Shown here: piece by piece, positions 17,196 to 27,678 of the stretch | Layout: every line of letters begins with the position of its first letter | Numbering within the stretch: the stretch's first letter is position 1 | NCBI RefSeq assembly: GCF_014284365.1 | Contig: NZ_JACOGG010000003.1 | Location: 280,943 to 344,942, forward strand | Origin: Cognatundibacterium rugosum | GTDB lineage: Bacteria > Pseudomonadota > Gammaproteobacteria > Burkholderiales > Burkholderiaceae_D | DNA length: 64,000 nt | Direction: 5' to 3' | The notes under the pieces: model-generated | Databases searched by the model: none | Seen by the model: the letters and a program-made list of their open reading frames with translations, nothing else | Told to the model about the DNA's origin: nothing | Translations under genes and position numbers: made by a program

Positions 17196-20100
17196 TGACA
17201 CATAAGCTCACTCAGCGCCAATACAAACGCTTGTTGGGCATTGCGGATGAGGCGCAGTTGCAGCAACTGCTGCAAGAATTTGAAACCCTGGCGGCAACGA
17301 CGGATTGTCCGCCCCTGGCAGCGCGTGCATTGCGCGGATTCCGACAGTTTTTTACGCAGGTAGACGAAGCCTATGTGCAGTCGGATCGTGATCTGGATTT
17401 GGGGAAACGCAGTCTGGAGCTGAGCTCCCAGGAGCTGGGGCAGGCAAATGAAACCCTGCGTGTCGATGCCGATCAGCGCCGTCAGTTACTGAATACCTTG
17501 CGCCAGACTGCCAATGATGCACTGGGTCAGCTAGGGCGACAACTCAGCGATGATGATGCGAGTCTGGAAGGCTTATCGCAGCAATTGTCTATCCTGGTGA
17601 ATGAATTGCTGACCACCCGCAATGAGTTGCAGGAAGCGATGGCCGACCTGGGTAAACAGCAATTCGCACTGGATCAGCATGCGATTGTCAGCATTACCGA
17701 TACTAAAGGCACGCTGATTTACGCGAATGAAAAATTCTGTACCATCAGTCAATATAGTCCGCAGGAGTTGTTGGGAAAAAATCACCGTATCGTTAATTCT
17801 GGCCTGCATAGCAAGGACTTTTTTCAGGCGATGTGGTCGACCATTTTGTCTGGCAAAGTCTGGCACGGCCAAATCCGGAATGTCGCGAAAGATGGTAGCT
17901 TTTACTGGACCAATGCGACCATCGTACCTTTGCTGGATGAAGATCAGCAGCCATATCAGTTTATTTCCATCCGCACTGACGTGACAGAAGAATTTGCATT
18001 GCGCGAAAAGATAGAGTCCAGCCAGGCATTGCTGCAGAATGTGATGAATACTCTGGGTGAGGGGGTCTATACCGTTGACGCAGAGGGGCTCTGTACCTTC
18101 ATTAATCCTGAAGCGCAGAATATCTTGGGATGGCAGCTGAACGATATTGTAGGGCAAAAGCTGGATGCGTTGCTGCAGCCGGTCGCGGCGGAGGGTGATG
18201 CTGGCACCGCACTTGCTGCTCAAATCAGTTTGCATCTCGCAGCTGGAAAAGTCTTCCGTTCTGATCTGACTTTTTTACGGCATAAAACAGGTAAAACCTT
18301 TCCCGCCGCGATCGTGATATCACCGATTTTTGAGGAAGGAAAAATTGTTGGTGCGGTCGGCGCTTTCCAGAATATCTCTGCACGTCTGGCGACAGATCAG
18401 GCTTTGCGTGAAAGCGAAATGAAGCAACGCATGTTGCTTGACAACGCGGCCGACGCTGTTTTCGTTGCAGGTGCGGATGAGAAGTGTACTTACGCTAATG
18501 ATCTGGTGCTGAGCTTACTTGGGTATCGTCGTGAAGAGTTGATCGGCAGCTCCATTCATGATTTGTTTGTGGATGAGCGCGCTGACCCAACTGAGCTGAA
18601 ATTTATGCGCCAGCTCATGCAAAGTCAGCGTTTGCGGGCAGAAGTCAGGCTTGTCACCAAACAGGAACATACCGTGCCGGTTGAGCTGAACGCAGCGTTG
18701 TTACCGGATGGCAGTATTTATTGTTCTTGCCGCGATATCACCGAACGTCTCGAATTTGAATCTGCACTGATCAAAGCCAAAGATGGTGCCGAAGCGGCTA
18801 ACAAAGCCAAGAGTCAGTTCCTCGCGACCATGAGTCACGAGATACGCACACCCATGAATGGCATTATAGGAATGACAGAGCTGGCGCTGGACACGCCTTT
18901 GCAACCGCAACAGCGCGAATATCTGGAACTGGTGAAGCTGTCTTCCGATGCGTTGCTGGCGATTATTAACGACATACTCGATTTTTCCAAAATCGAATCT
19001 GAAAAAATCACTTTGGAAAAAATCGATTTCCCTATTCGCGACTTGCTCGCCTCATCGCTCAAGGCGCTGGCGGTGAAAGCAAATGAGAAAAAACTGGAAC
19101 TGGTGTATCAGATAGATCCGGCTATCCCTGACATACTGATTGGGGATCCTGGCAGGATCAGGCAGATTGTGACCAATTTGGTGGGTAATGCGATCAAATT
19201 CAGTGAGGCGGGCGAGGTGGTGCTGGAAGTTCGCCTGGTCGCCAGTCATGATAACCAGGTCGACTTGTTTTTCGCCGTGAGGGATCATGGCATCGGTATT
19301 CCACACGACAAACAAGCCAGTATTTTTCAGGCCTTCAGTCAGGCAGATGCTTCGACGACACGCAAATATGGGGGGACTGGTTTAGGTCTGACCATCTCCT
19401 CGCGCCTGGTACAACGTATGCATGGGAAGCTGGAAGTGCAGAGCGAACCCGGTAAGGGTAGCAGCTTCTTTTTTACATTGTGTCTGGGGGTGGGGATCGG
19501 TACAGAGACCATGCTGGCGCCTGCCAGTCTGCATGGTTTGCGCGTGTTAATCGTCGATGACAATGCCATTAACCGACACTTCTTTGAAGATACCCTGATT
19601 GCCTGGGGTATGCGGCCTCAGTCAGCAGAAAATGCAGAAGAAGCGCTGCGGCAACTGGATGTCGCAGCAGAGCAGCAGCATCCTTTTGAGCTGGTCTTGC
19701 TTGATATCTGTATGCCGGAAACGGGCGGTTTTGAACTGGCAGAGCAATTGCGCCATGCAGATGGCAGTTATGAGCAGAAGATCATCATGTTGTCTTCTGC
19801 AGGCGCATACGAACACGCCTGCCGCTGTCGCGAGGTCGGGATACATGATTATGTGAGTAAGCCGGTCAGTCAGTCCGAACTGTTTCATGCCATTTCCGCC
19901 GTGATGTCAGGTATAGACAGGCACGTGTTACCGTCGCCTTCAGTGACGGAACCCGATATCAGGCCACTGCAGCCCTTAAAGATTTTGGTAGTGGAGGATA
20001 ATTCGGTCAATCAGAAACTGGTGATCTCCCTGTTAGAGAAGTGGGGTCATGCCAGTACCACCGCTGAAAATGGACTGGTGGCGATAGAGCAGATTTCGCA

Positions 20101-20761
20101 TCAACTATTTGACCTGGTGTTGATGGATATGCAGATGCCTTTGATGGGGGGCATCGAAGCGACGACGTATATCCGCCAACTGGAGCGTGATGCAAAACGG
20201 CAGAATCGCATTCCTATTATCGCCATGACAGCGAATGCGATGCCTGGTGACTGGGAAAGATGCCTGGAAGCCGGCATGGACCACTATTTGAGCAAACCGA
20301 TCAAGGCAGCCTCACTCAAGGAACTGCTGGATCAATATCAATTACAAGTATTTCAAGGAACGATGATGACAAATTCCAGGCTGCAGTCTGAGATTAAGGC
20401 AGCAGAGGCCGGCGATTTCTCAGGCTATGATTATCAAACGGCATTGCTGCGCGCTGACCGTGAAATTGTGCAGATCATAGCTCATTCCTTTTTACAGACT
20501 TGCCAGCAACAGGTAGAGGAAATGCGCACGGCCATCGCAACTCTGGATGCTGAGCTGTTGCACAGAGCTGCACATACGTTGAAAGGTTTGGTCGCGAATT
20601 TTTGCGCCGAACCGCCTGAGACAATTGCGTACGCGCTGGAGCAAAAAGGAAAACTGGGGGATTTTAGTCAGACGCCTGAGCTGTTCCGTCAGTTTGTGAC
20701 TGAGCTGGAAAAAATGAATCAGGCTTTGCGTCAGTTTATGGCTGACACACCACCTGAATGA
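17195..20761 (+). CDS. Hybrid sensor histidine kinase, PAS(3)-HisKA-HATPase-REC-REC-HPt
   Basis: 1188 aa, no membrane segment seen. Coiled N-terminal region (1-165), three PAS domains (about 165-275, 280-395, 405-520), HisKA with H548 (MSHEIRTPMNG), HATPase with NLVGNAIKFS and GGTGLGLTIS, two receiver domains with D837 (LLDICMPE) and D978 (LMDMQMPL), and a C-terminal HPt domain with H1127 (AAHTLKGLV). A full internal phosphorelay is therefore present, able to pass phosphate to the HD-GYP receiver encoded two genes upstream. ATG 17195 overlaps the FIST stop; a GTG one codon earlier is less likely. Confidence 0.9.
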   Translation: MTHKLTQRQYKRLLGIADEAQLQQLLQEFETLAATTDCPPLAARALRGFRQFFTQVDEAYVQSDRDLDLGKRSLELSSQELGQANETLRVDADQRRQLLNTLRQTANDALGQLGRQLSDDDASLEGLSQQLSILVNELLTTRNELQEAMADLGKQQFALDQHAIVSITDTKGTLIYANEKFCTISQYSPQELLGKNHRIVNSGLHSKDFFQAMWSTILSGKVWHGQIRNVAKDGSFYWTNATIVPLLDEDQQPYQFISIRTDVTEEFALREKIESSQALLQNVMNTLGEGVYTVDAEGLCTFINPEAQNILGWQLNDIVGQKLDALLQPVAAEGDAGTALAAQISLHLAAGKVFRSDLTFLRHKTGKTFPAAIVISPIFEEGKIVGAVGAFQNISARLATDQALRESEMKQRMLLDNAADAVFVAGADEKCTYANDLVLSLLGYRREELIGSSIHDLFVDERADPTELKFMRQLMQSQRLRAEVRLVTKQEHTVPVELNAALLPDGSIYCSCRDITERLEFESALIKAKDGAEAANKAKSQFLATMSHEIRTPMNGIIGMTELALDTPLQPQQREYLELVKLSSDALLAIINDILDFSKIESEKITLEKIDFPIRDLLASSLKALAVKANEKKLELVYQIDPAIPDILIGDPGRIRQIVTNLVGNAIKFSEAGEVVLEVRLVASHDNQVDLFFAVRDHGIGIPHDKQASIFQAFSQADASTTRKYGGTGLGLTISSRLVQRMHGKLEVQSEPGKGSSFFFTLCLGVGIGTETMLAPASLHGLRVLIVDDNAINRHFFEDTLIAWGMRPQSAENAEEALRQLDVAAEQQHPFELVLLDICMPETGGFELAEQLRHADGSYEQKIIMLSSAGAYEHACRCREVGIHDYVSKPVSQSELFHAISAVMSGIDRHVLPSPSVTEPDIRPLQPLKILVVEDNSVNQKLVISLLEKWGHASTTAENGLVAIEQISHQLFDLVLMDMQMPLMGGIEATTYIRQLERDAKRQNRIPIIAMTANAMPGDWERCLEAGMDHYLSKPIKAASLKELLDQYQLQVFQGTMMTNSRLQSEIKAAEAGDFSGYDYQTALLRADREIVQIIAHSFLQTCQQQVEEMRTAIATLDAELLHRAAHTLKGLVANFCAEPPETIAYALEQKGKLGDFSQTPELFRQFVTELEKMNQALRQFMADTPPE

Positions 20762-20782
20762 GGGAGAGTTCAGGCTGGGTGA

Positions 20783-21832
20783 TTACAAGATCAGCTGACT
20801 GATAAGCAGGCCACCCAGTATCAGCCAGCACCAGATGCTGCCTGCCAGCAACAGCGGTTTCCAGCCGGCTTTGCGCAAACTGGCGAGACGGGTGCTGAAT
20901 CCGAGTGCGAACATCGCGGCTGACAGCAGGATCTGGTCCAGCTGTGCGAACAACTGGCGCAGCGCGGAGGGTAGGCTCAGCGCGGACTGCATCAGGATGA
21001 CCACGACAAACAGGATGGCAAACCAGGGGATGCTCACATCGGCCAGACTGTGGCGCCAGCCCGCACTGCCAGCCGTACTGGTTTGCCGTGCAGGGTTGAC
21101 CAACCATGCCAGCAAACACAAGACCGGTGCGAGCAGCATGACTCGCATCATCTTAGTCACGATAGCGACATCTGCGATTTGTGCTGTCATGGCTTTGCCC
21201 GCGACCACTACTTGCGCGACTTCATGCAGTGTGGCACCGGTATAAATGCCGATGCCAGCAGGTGTCAGACCTGACCAGCTCAGCAGCAGTTCCGACTGAA
21301 AGAATAAGGGATACAGCAGCATACTGCAGGTGCCAAAAAATACCACACCCGAAATCGCAATACCTGTATCTTCTTCTTTGCTGCGCAATACCGGCGCCGC
21401 AGCCAGTATCGCCGCTGCACCACAAATGGCGCTGCCGGCACCGATCAGCAGAGTGAGCTCACGCGGCAAGCGGAACACACGGCTTCCCAGGAACGCAGCC
21501 AGCCACAGCGTGCTGATCAGCATGAGCAGATCGACCAGTAAGCCGGGAAGGCCGACATTGCCGATGTCGTGCAGGCTTAAACGTAAGCCATACAGTACGA
21601 TGCCAGCGCGCAGCAACTGCTGTTTGCTGAATTGTAGTCCCGCTTCCCAGTGATGGGCGCGGCTGGCTGCCAGCGGTAAATTCCCCAGTATTAAGCCCAG
21701 TAATATCGCCAGTGTCAGGCTACCCAGTCCCCAGCTTTGCAAAGGCGCACTTTGCGCCAGCATCAGGCTAACTGCCGCCATCAGCAGACTCAGCAGTAAG
21801 CCGCTGGCATGGGTTTGTATCATTTTTCGCAT
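20783..21832 (-). CDS. YeiH/UPF0324 family membrane protein, putative sulfate or anion exporter
   Basis: 349 aa with about ten membrane segments. Family motifs include LAILLGLILGNL, LLRAGIVLYGLRLSLHDIG, LIGAGSAICGAAAILAAAPV and GIYTGATLHEVAQVVVAG. YeiH proteins are of uncertain substrate, often listed as sulfate exporters, and the E. coli gene is next to the LysR-type regulator yeiE. The same divergent pairing is found here. It is convergent with the hybrid kinase, with 21 bp between the stops. Confidence 0.88.
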   Translation of the reverse strand: MRKMIQTHASGLLLSLLMAAVSLMLAQSAPLQSWGLGSLTLAILLGLILGNLPLAASRAHHWEAGLQFSKQQLLRAGIVLYGLRLSLHDIGNVGLPGLLVDLLMLISTLWLAAFLGSRVFRLPRELTLLIGAGSAICGAAAILAAAPVLRSKEEDTGIAISGVVFFGTCSMLLYPLFFQSELLLSWSGLTPAGIGIYTGATLHEVAQVVVAGKAMTAQIADVAIVTKMMRVMLLAPVLCLLAWLVNPARQTSTAGSAGWRHSLADVSIPWFAILFVVVILMQSALSLPSALRQLFAQLDQILLSAAMFALGFSTRLASLRKAGWKPLLLAGSIWCWLILGGLLISQLIL

Positions 21833-21886
21833 ATCAAGCTCTAAAAACGAGGTGTTTTGTTCACAAACATCATATAGAAAACTATA

Positions 21887-21909
21887 AAATTAATAAAACA
21901 AATTAATTT
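21887..21909. promoter_or_regulatory. Candidate LysR operator between yeiH-type gene and its regulator
   Basis: AT-rich inverted repeat AAATTAAT-N7-ATTAATTT in the 107-bp divergent intergenic region, with the T-N11-A spacing typical of LysR boxes inside it. Position and symmetry fit autoregulation and control of the membrane protein gene. Confidence 0.5.
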
Positions 21910-21939
21910 GCTTTTATTAAGCTGAAAAAGGGGTTGATA

Positions 21940-22887
21940 ATGCACTTAAGCCTGCGTCAGTTACAGGTATTTCTGGGAATTGCAGAAATGGGCACGACCA
22001 GTGCCGCTGGACAGAAAATCGCTCTTTCACAATCCGCCACCAGTGCTGCTTTAAACGAATTGGAAGCTGCCTTGCAGGTGCAATTGTTTGACCGGGTTGG
22101 TAAGGGGTTGCTGTTGAATGAGAACGGCAGGTTACTGTTACCACAGGCGCATCTGGTGCTGGATGCGGTGCGCTCGATGGAGGCGCAGTTTGCGCAACCC
22201 GACGCTGCGTGGCCGGGCTTGCGCATCGCGGCCAGTACCACTATCGGGAATTATTACTTACCTGATTTGTTCGCGCATTTGCAATCTACCGTGGCAACCA
22301 ACAAGGCATCTGGCTTGCCATCTCTGTTCATAGGAAATACCAGCGATGTGGTACAGCGTATAGAAAATTACGAGGCAGATATAGGCTTTATTGAAGGGGA
22401 ATGTCATCAGGCTGGTATTGTGGTCGAGCCCTGGCTGCAAGAACAGCTGATTCTGGTCTGCCATCCGCAACACGCGCTGGCACAAGCAGCCGGGCAGCGT
22501 TGCTCGGTATCTGACTTACAGAAAGAAGCCTGGCTATTGCGTGAAGCCGGTTCCGGCACGCGTGAAACCGTGGAGCAGTATTTGTCGCAGCAGTTGCAAG
22601 CTTTCCGCTGTGCCGGTGAATTGGGGAATTCTGAGGCAATCAAGTATGCCGTTGCGGCTGGCCTGGGATTAAGTTGCCTGTCAGTGGCTGTGGTGCAGGA
22701 GTTGCTAGCGGCTGGGCGCTTAATCCAGCTGCATCCCGAATTCGCGCCTTGTGAACGGCGTTTTTCACTGATTTATCAGGCGCATAAATCAGCTTCGGCG
22801 CAGCTTGCACATTTTTTACAGCTGGTACGTCGCTGGCCATCCGTAACGCAGACTGCGGCACCAGGCGAAGCCGGTGCCGCAACCTGA
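21940..22887 (+). CDS. LysR-type transcriptional regulator (YeiE-like)
   Basis: 315 aa. N-terminal winged helix HLSLRQLQVFLGIAEMGTTSAAGQKIALSQSATS (helix-turn-helix about residues 17-37), then an effector-binding domain of the periplasmic-binding type. ATG 21940 is preceded by AGGGG at 6 bp; a TTG two codons earlier is less likely. The divergent pairing with a YeiH-type gene is the E. coli yeiE-yeiH arrangement, so it probably controls that exporter. Confidence 0.85.
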   Translation: MHLSLRQLQVFLGIAEMGTTSAAGQKIALSQSATSAALNELEAALQVQLFDRVGKGLLLNENGRLLLPQAHLVLDAVRSMEAQFAQPDAAWPGLRIAASTTIGNYYLPDLFAHLQSTVATNKASGLPSLFIGNTSDVVQRIENYEADIGFIEGECHQAGIVVEPWLQEQLILVCHPQHALAQAAGQRCSVSDLQKEAWLLREAGSGTRETVEQYLSQQLQAFRCAGELGNSEAIKYAVAAGLGLSCLSVAVVQELLAAGRLIQLHPEFAPCERRFSLIYQAHKSASAQLAHFLQLVRRWPSVTQTAAPGEAGAAT

Positions 22888-22893
22888 ATCAGC

Positions 22894-24702
22894 TTAGATC
22901 GCTTGTGTCGCCTGACGCAGCCAGTCGCTGGCAGCACCAGAAACACGTGGCGACAGGCGCTGCCACACTTGCTGATGATACTGATTGAGCCATTGCCGCT
23001 CTTCATGGTTGAGCAATTCTGGCAGGATGCAGCGTACATCGATAGGGCACAAAGTCAGGGTTTCAAATTGTAGGAAATCCCCGAATTCATTGGCTTCTGC
23101 CGCGACATTCAGCAACAGGTTTTCTATGCGTACGCCCCATTTTCCTGGCCGGTAAATGCCAGGCTCATTCGAGGTGATCATGCCTTCCTGCATCGCCATA
23201 TGTGCTTCAGGTATTGTGCCCGAAATGTTTTGCGGGCCTTCATGTACGTTCAGAAAATAGCCCACTCCATGACCGGTGCCATGGCCGAAATTGATATTCT
23301 CAACCCACAGCGGCGCACGTGCCAGGCTGTCCAGCATAGGCGACAGCGTGCCGCGTGGGAAATGCGCGCGCGACAGATTGATCATGCCTTTCAGTACCAG
23401 GGTGAAATCACGTTTTTGTGCATCAGATACGCTGCCTATCGCTACTACGCGTGTGATATCGGTGGTGCCGTTCAGGTATTGGCCACCAGAGTCGATCAGC
23501 AGCAAGCCGTCGCCCCGAATCGTCGCATGTGAAGCTGGTGTGGCACGGTAATGCGGCATCGCGCCATTGGCATTGAACCCGGCGATCGTACCGAAACTGG
23601 GTGAGATAAAATGCGGCTGGCGTGCACGCGCCGCACAAATCTGCTCATCTATCGTCAGTTCCGTAATCGTCTCCTGATTGTTCAGGGCCTGCTCCAGCCA
23701 ACTGAAAAATTCGCACAGGGCGGCGCCATCCTGCTCCATCGCCTCGCGTACAAACTGTGCTTCAGCCGCTGTTTTGCGTGATTTGCCGAACACGGATGGA
23801 TTGATCGCTTCAATCACATTGCAGCTGGCAGCTATCGCTTGTCGGAAACCAAAAGTAATGCGGCGCGGATCGATCAGTACCCGGCTGCCTGCTGGCAACT
23901 GGTGTAAGGCGCTGGATGCTTCTGCATAGTCGCGCAAATGGATGTGTTCTGTACGCAGTTTTTCTGCCAAGTCTGCGGGAACTTTGCCAGCTGCAATAAA
24001 CAACTGCACCTGGTCCTGGCTGATCAGTGCATGTGCTACGAACACCGGGTTGTAACTCACATCGGCACCACGCAGATTGAGTATCCAGGCCAGATCATCG
24101 ACGGTGGACACAAAATGGTGGTCAGCACCCAGCTTGTGCATATCCGCGCGCAGTTGCGCCAGTTTGTCTGTCCGGCTGACTGCTGCAAACGGTGCCTGAT
24201 GTTCAAAAACCGCCGCGTCTGGCAGACCTGGACGCTCAGACCAGACTTGTTCCAGCAAATCGGTATCGGTTTTCAGGCTGATGCCTTGCGCTGCCAGGCT
24301 GTGTTGTAAATGGCGTGCTGTGGCCAGGGCCAGCACCATGCCATCGGCTGCGACGATCTGACCTGCCTTCAGATGTTGTGCCAGCCAGTCTATGTGCAGC
24401 GTTGCGGCGGCAGACATGGTTTTCATGATGCTGATGCCTGTTCCTGCTAATTCCTGCTCGGCCTGACTCCAGTAGCGGCTGTCTACCCACAGTCCGGAAA
24501 AATCATGGGTGACCACCAGATTACCTACCGAACCGGTAAAGCCGGAAAAATAACTGCGGCCTTGCCAGCGGTCTGGCAAATATTCAGATAAATGAGGATC
24601 GGCAGAGGGAATCAGGCAGGCGTCGATCTGCTGCTGTTGCATCGTCAGGCGCAGCGCCTGCAAGCGTTCAGGAATCGTATTCATTGGCATAGCTGTTGGC
24701 AT
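22894..24702 (-). CDS. Xaa-Pro aminopeptidase, M24B family (long form)
   Basis: 602 aa with two creatinase-like N-terminal domains and a C-terminal pita-bread catalytic domain, the length of the XPNPEP1-type enzymes and longer than E. coli PepP. Metal ligands are visible in LLIDSGGQYLNGTTDITR (two Asp), GHGTGHGVGYFLN (His), TSNEPGIYRPG (Glu) and VRIENLLL (Glu). It removes N-terminal residues next to proline from peptides in the cytoplasm. Three in-frame ATGs lie close together (24702, 24690, 24684) and none has a clear ribosome site. Confidence 0.9.
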   Translation of the reverse strand: MPTAMPMNTIPERLQALRLTMQQQQIDACLIPSADPHLSEYLPDRWQGRSYFSGFTGSVGNLVVTHDFSGLWVDSRYWSQAEQELAGTGISIMKTMSAAATLHIDWLAQHLKAGQIVAADGMVLALATARHLQHSLAAQGISLKTDTDLLEQVWSERPGLPDAAVFEHQAPFAAVSRTDKLAQLRADMHKLGADHHFVSTVDDLAWILNLRGADVSYNPVFVAHALISQDQVQLFIAAGKVPADLAEKLRTEHIHLRDYAEASSALHQLPAGSRVLIDPRRITFGFRQAIAASCNVIEAINPSVFGKSRKTAAEAQFVREAMEQDGAALCEFFSWLEQALNNQETITELTIDEQICAARARQPHFISPSFGTIAGFNANGAMPHYRATPASHATIRGDGLLLIDSGGQYLNGTTDITRVVAIGSVSDAQKRDFTLVLKGMINLSRAHFPRGTLSPMLDSLARAPLWVENINFGHGTGHGVGYFLNVHEGPQNISGTIPEAHMAMQEGMITSNEPGIYRPGKWGVRIENLLLNVAAEANEFGDFLQFETLTLCPIDVRCILPELLNHEERQWLNQYHQQVWQRLSPRVSGAASDWLRQATQAI

Positions 24703-24747
24703 CAGAGTGAGGAAAGTGCTGTGGCTGAGCGCCTGCTATCAACGCGC

Positions 24748-25227
24748 TCAGTTTCTTAAAAAACGCCGCATCACATTGGGTTTGGGTTCATTTGGATTCG
24801 CATGTGCGTAATCAAGTTCCGGGGCCAGCTCAAATTCATAGGCGGCATACAGATCAAGCAGTCTGGGCTGGTCGGTGCGTACACCCAGTCGCAGCTCTTC
24901 CACGCCTGCGGTTTGGGCTGCCAGAATAACGGCTTCCAGCAAATGCTGAGAAAGCGCCTGACCGCGAAAGGCCGGTAAGATGCCCATACGACGCATTTCC
25001 CAGATGCCGGCATCCATATCGACCGGTAGCCAGCGCACTGAGCCTGCCGGTTCATCGCTGATATACAGAATGAACCCGCCACCTTGCAGCAACTCCTGCT
25101 GCACTTGCTCAGTCGCCTCGCGGTGCCCGCTCGACGTCGGCGCCACTTTATCCGCCCAACAGCTCCGGGTCAGATGCGCGATCAATTGCGCATCGTCGGG
25201 GCTGGCTTCACGTATCACCAGTTCCAT
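24748..25227 (-). CDS. GNAT family N-acetyltransferase
   Basis: 159 aa. The GNAT core is present: IREASPDDAQLIAHL at the start, EMRRMGILPAFRGQALSQHLLEAVI with the acetyl-CoA-binding RGQxxxxxL region, and the terminal YAAYEFEL segment. The substrate is unknown. I chose ATG 25227, 5 bp behind the metG stop, because the extra residues of the longer frame are not GNAT-like and would overlap metG. It is probably transcribed with metG. Confidence 0.75.
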   Translation of the reverse strand: MELVIREASPDDAQLIAHLTRSCWADKVAPTSSGHREATEQVQQELLQGGGFILYISDEPAGSVRWLPVDMDAGIWEMRRMGILPAFRGQALSQHLLEAVILAAQTAGVEELRLGVRTDQPRLLDLYAAYEFELAPELDYAHANPNEPKPNVMRRFLRN

Positions 25228-25232
25228 ACAGG

Positions 25233-27305
25233 TCAGCCAACCCGCATACCAGGCTGGGCACCTGGCCACGGTTCCAGAATGTACAGGCCAGGATTATTCT
25301 TTTCATCCGCGGCGGAGGCAGCCAGCACCATGCCCTCGGACATGCCGAATTTCATTTTACGTGGCGCCAGATTCGCAACCATGACTGTCAGCTTGCCAAT
25401 CAGCTGTTCTGGCTGATAAGCGGATTTGATACCGGAAAACACATTGCGGGTGCGGCCTTCACCGACATCCAGCGTTAAGCGCAGTAATTTGTCGGAGCCT
25501 TCTACGTGCTCGCAATTGACGATTTTCGCAATCCGCAAATCGATTTTGGCGAAGTCAGCAATGTTGATTTCTACGGCAACCGGTTCAATCTCACTGGCAG
25601 CGGTTGAGGCACCTTCGCCGGACTCAGCTGCAGCGGGCGTTGTAGCTGCAGTTGGTGCATCAAACAACTGGTCAAAAATCTTAGGATCAACGCGTTGCAT
25701 CAAATGTGCGTAAGGATGGATAGTATGCAGATGTGGCAGCGGAGTCGCAACATCTGACCATTGCAATGCAGCGATGTTTAACTGTGCTTCGACCTGGCTC
25801 GCCAGTTGAGGCAAGACCGGTTTCAGGAAAATGGTCAGGATGCGGAAGGCTTCCAACAGACGGCTACAGACTTCCTGCAATTTGGCGTCGTTTTCCGGTT
25901 TCTTCGCTAATTCCCAAGGTTTGTTGGCATCCACATAGGCATTTACCAGGTCGGCCTGCTCCATGGCCAGGCGCAGTGCCTTGCCATATTCACGGGCTTC
26001 AAACAAGGCTTGAATCTCAGGTGCAGCTTGACGCAGATTGCCCAGGAAGGCATCGTCTGGCGTTGCCCAGTCGGTGCTGATGACACCGTTGAAGCGCTTG
26101 GTGATAAAGCCCGCAGCGCGCGAAGCGATGTTGATGTATTTGCCGATCAGATCAGAATTGACGCGGGCGACAAAATCATCCGGATTCAGATCCAGATCTT
26201 CCACCTTCGCGTTCAGTTTGGCCGCAAAGTAGTAGCGCAGCCATTCCGGATTCATGCCTATGTCCAGATAGCGTAAAGGCGAAATGCCAGTGCCGCGTGA
26301 CTTGGACATTTTTTCGCCGGATACCGTGACAAAGCCGTGTGCATACACATTGTCCGGTGTTTTGTAGCCGGAGAACTTCAACATCGCAGGCCAGAACAGC
26401 GTATGGAAATAGGTGATGTCTTTACCGATAAAGTGTATTTGTTCGGTGCTCGGGTCCGCCATGAAAGCATCGAAATCACGTCCGGTTTTGCCGAAATAAT
26501 TTTTCAATGAAGCCAGATAACCGACTGGCGCATCCAGCCATACATAGAAGTACTTGCCCGGCTGATCAGGAATTTCAATCCCAAAATACGGTGCATCGCG
26601 GCTGATATCCCAGTCGCCCAGTCCATCTTCGCCTTCCAGCCATTCACGGCATTTGTTCGCTACTTCGGATTGCAGGCGATTGTCTTGTAAGGCCCAGTTG
26701 CGCAGGAATTCCACGCATTGTTGGTCAGATAATTTGAAGAAGAAATGTTCTGAGGATTTCATGACCGGTGTCGCGCCGGTCAGTACGGAATACGGATTGA
26801 CAACTTCGGTCGGTGCATACACGGCACTACAGACTTCGCAGGAATCGCCATACTGATCCTTAGCGCCACATTTCGGACATTCGCCTTTGATGTAGCGGTC
26901 CGGCAGGAACATATTTTTTACCGGATCATAAAACTGTTCTATGGTTTTGCTGGTGATGAAGCCCGCCGCTTTTAATTTACGGTAAATATCCTGCGATAAC
27001 GCATGGTTTTCTTCGCCGTCGGTCGAGTGCCAGTTGTCAAACTGGATATGAAAACCATCCAGATATTGCTTGCGGCCAGCCGCAATACCGGCAACAAAAG
27101 CCTGAGGCGTGAGGCCTGCTTTTTCTGCCGCAATCATGATCGGTGCGCCGTGTGCATCATCGGCACCGACGAAATGCACTTCGTTACCCGACATTCGCTG
27201 ATGGCGTACCCAGATATCAGCCTGGATGTATTCCATGATGTGACCGAGGTGGAAAGGCGCGTTAGCGTAGGGGAGGGCGGTAGTAACGAACAGCTTACGG
27301 GTCAT
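25233..27305 (-). CDS. metG: Methionyl-tRNA synthetase MetG
   Basis: 690 aa, full length. HIGH-type motif FHLGHIMEY (residues 17-25), zinc-binding [17 protein letters not shown] (about 141-157), KMSKSRGTG (about 333-341), an anticodon-binding helical domain, and the C-terminal EMAP-like tRNA-binding domain from about residue 590. It charges tRNA-Met in the cytoplasm. Confidence 0.96.
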   Translation of the reverse strand: MTRKLFVTTALPYANAPFHLGHIMEYIQADIWVRHQRMSGNEVHFVGADDAHGAPIMIAAEKAGLTPQAFVAGIAAGRKQYLDGFHIQFDNWHSTDGEENHALSQDIYRKLKAAGFITSKTIEQFYDPVKNMFLPDRYIKGECPKCGAKDQYGDSCEVCSAVYAPTEVVNPYSVLTGATPVMKSSEHFFFKLSDQQCVEFLRNWALQDNRLQSEVANKCREWLEGEDGLGDWDISRDAPYFGIEIPDQPGKYFYVWLDAPVGYLASLKNYFGKTGRDFDAFMADPSTEQIHFIGKDITYFHTLFWPAMLKFSGYKTPDNVYAHGFVTVSGEKMSKSRGTGISPLRYLDIGMNPEWLRYYFAAKLNAKVEDLDLNPDDFVARVNSDLIGKYINIASRAAGFITKRFNGVISTDWATPDDAFLGNLRQAAPEIQALFEAREYGKALRLAMEQADLVNAYVDANKPWELAKKPENDAKLQEVCSRLLEAFRILTIFLKPVLPQLASQVEAQLNIAALQWSDVATPLPHLHTIHPYAHLMQRVDPKIFDQLFDAPTAATTPAAAESGEGASTAASEIEPVAVEINIADFAKIDLRIAKIVNCEHVEGSDKLLRLTLDVGEGRTRNVFSGIKSAYQPEQLIGKLTVMVANLAPRKMKFGMSEGMVLAASAADEKNNPGLYILEPWPGAQPGMRVG

Positions 27306-27678
27306 GTTGATGCACTTTTGAATGTAAGGAACAAGGGCGATATTCTAACAGCGAATAGCGGGCTTTTTTCGCGCAGTCACAGAATTAGGCATTGCTTCTG
27401 TTGATATTTAAATGTCGCTTTTGCAGGGGGGGATTAAAAACCAGCCCAGTCTGGGTGGCTTAGGCGCACACGCCGATGGAGTGAAAACAACAGCTGTTTT
27501 GCCTGGCTCTGCAAAATCCCTGATAATGCCTGACCATAATTTCCCAATAGAAATTATTTATCATCATTAATGTGCAGTTAAGAATGAATTTTCTTTTCAG
27601 TAACATTCATTTCTGGTGGGACTGTTCAGCGCGTATTGCGCAGCGGCACTCACCAGAGCTTCATTATTTTGCCTGCTC
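27306..27678. other. Intergenic region between metG and the sensor kinase
   Basis: No gene is visible. It must hold the divergent promoters of metG and the kinase. An 8-bp perfect inverted repeat ATAATTTC/GAAATTAT (27536-27543 with 27550-27557) about 120 bp before the kinase start could be an operator. A TAGAAT -10 for metG (27347-27342) has no good -35. Confidence 0.4.
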
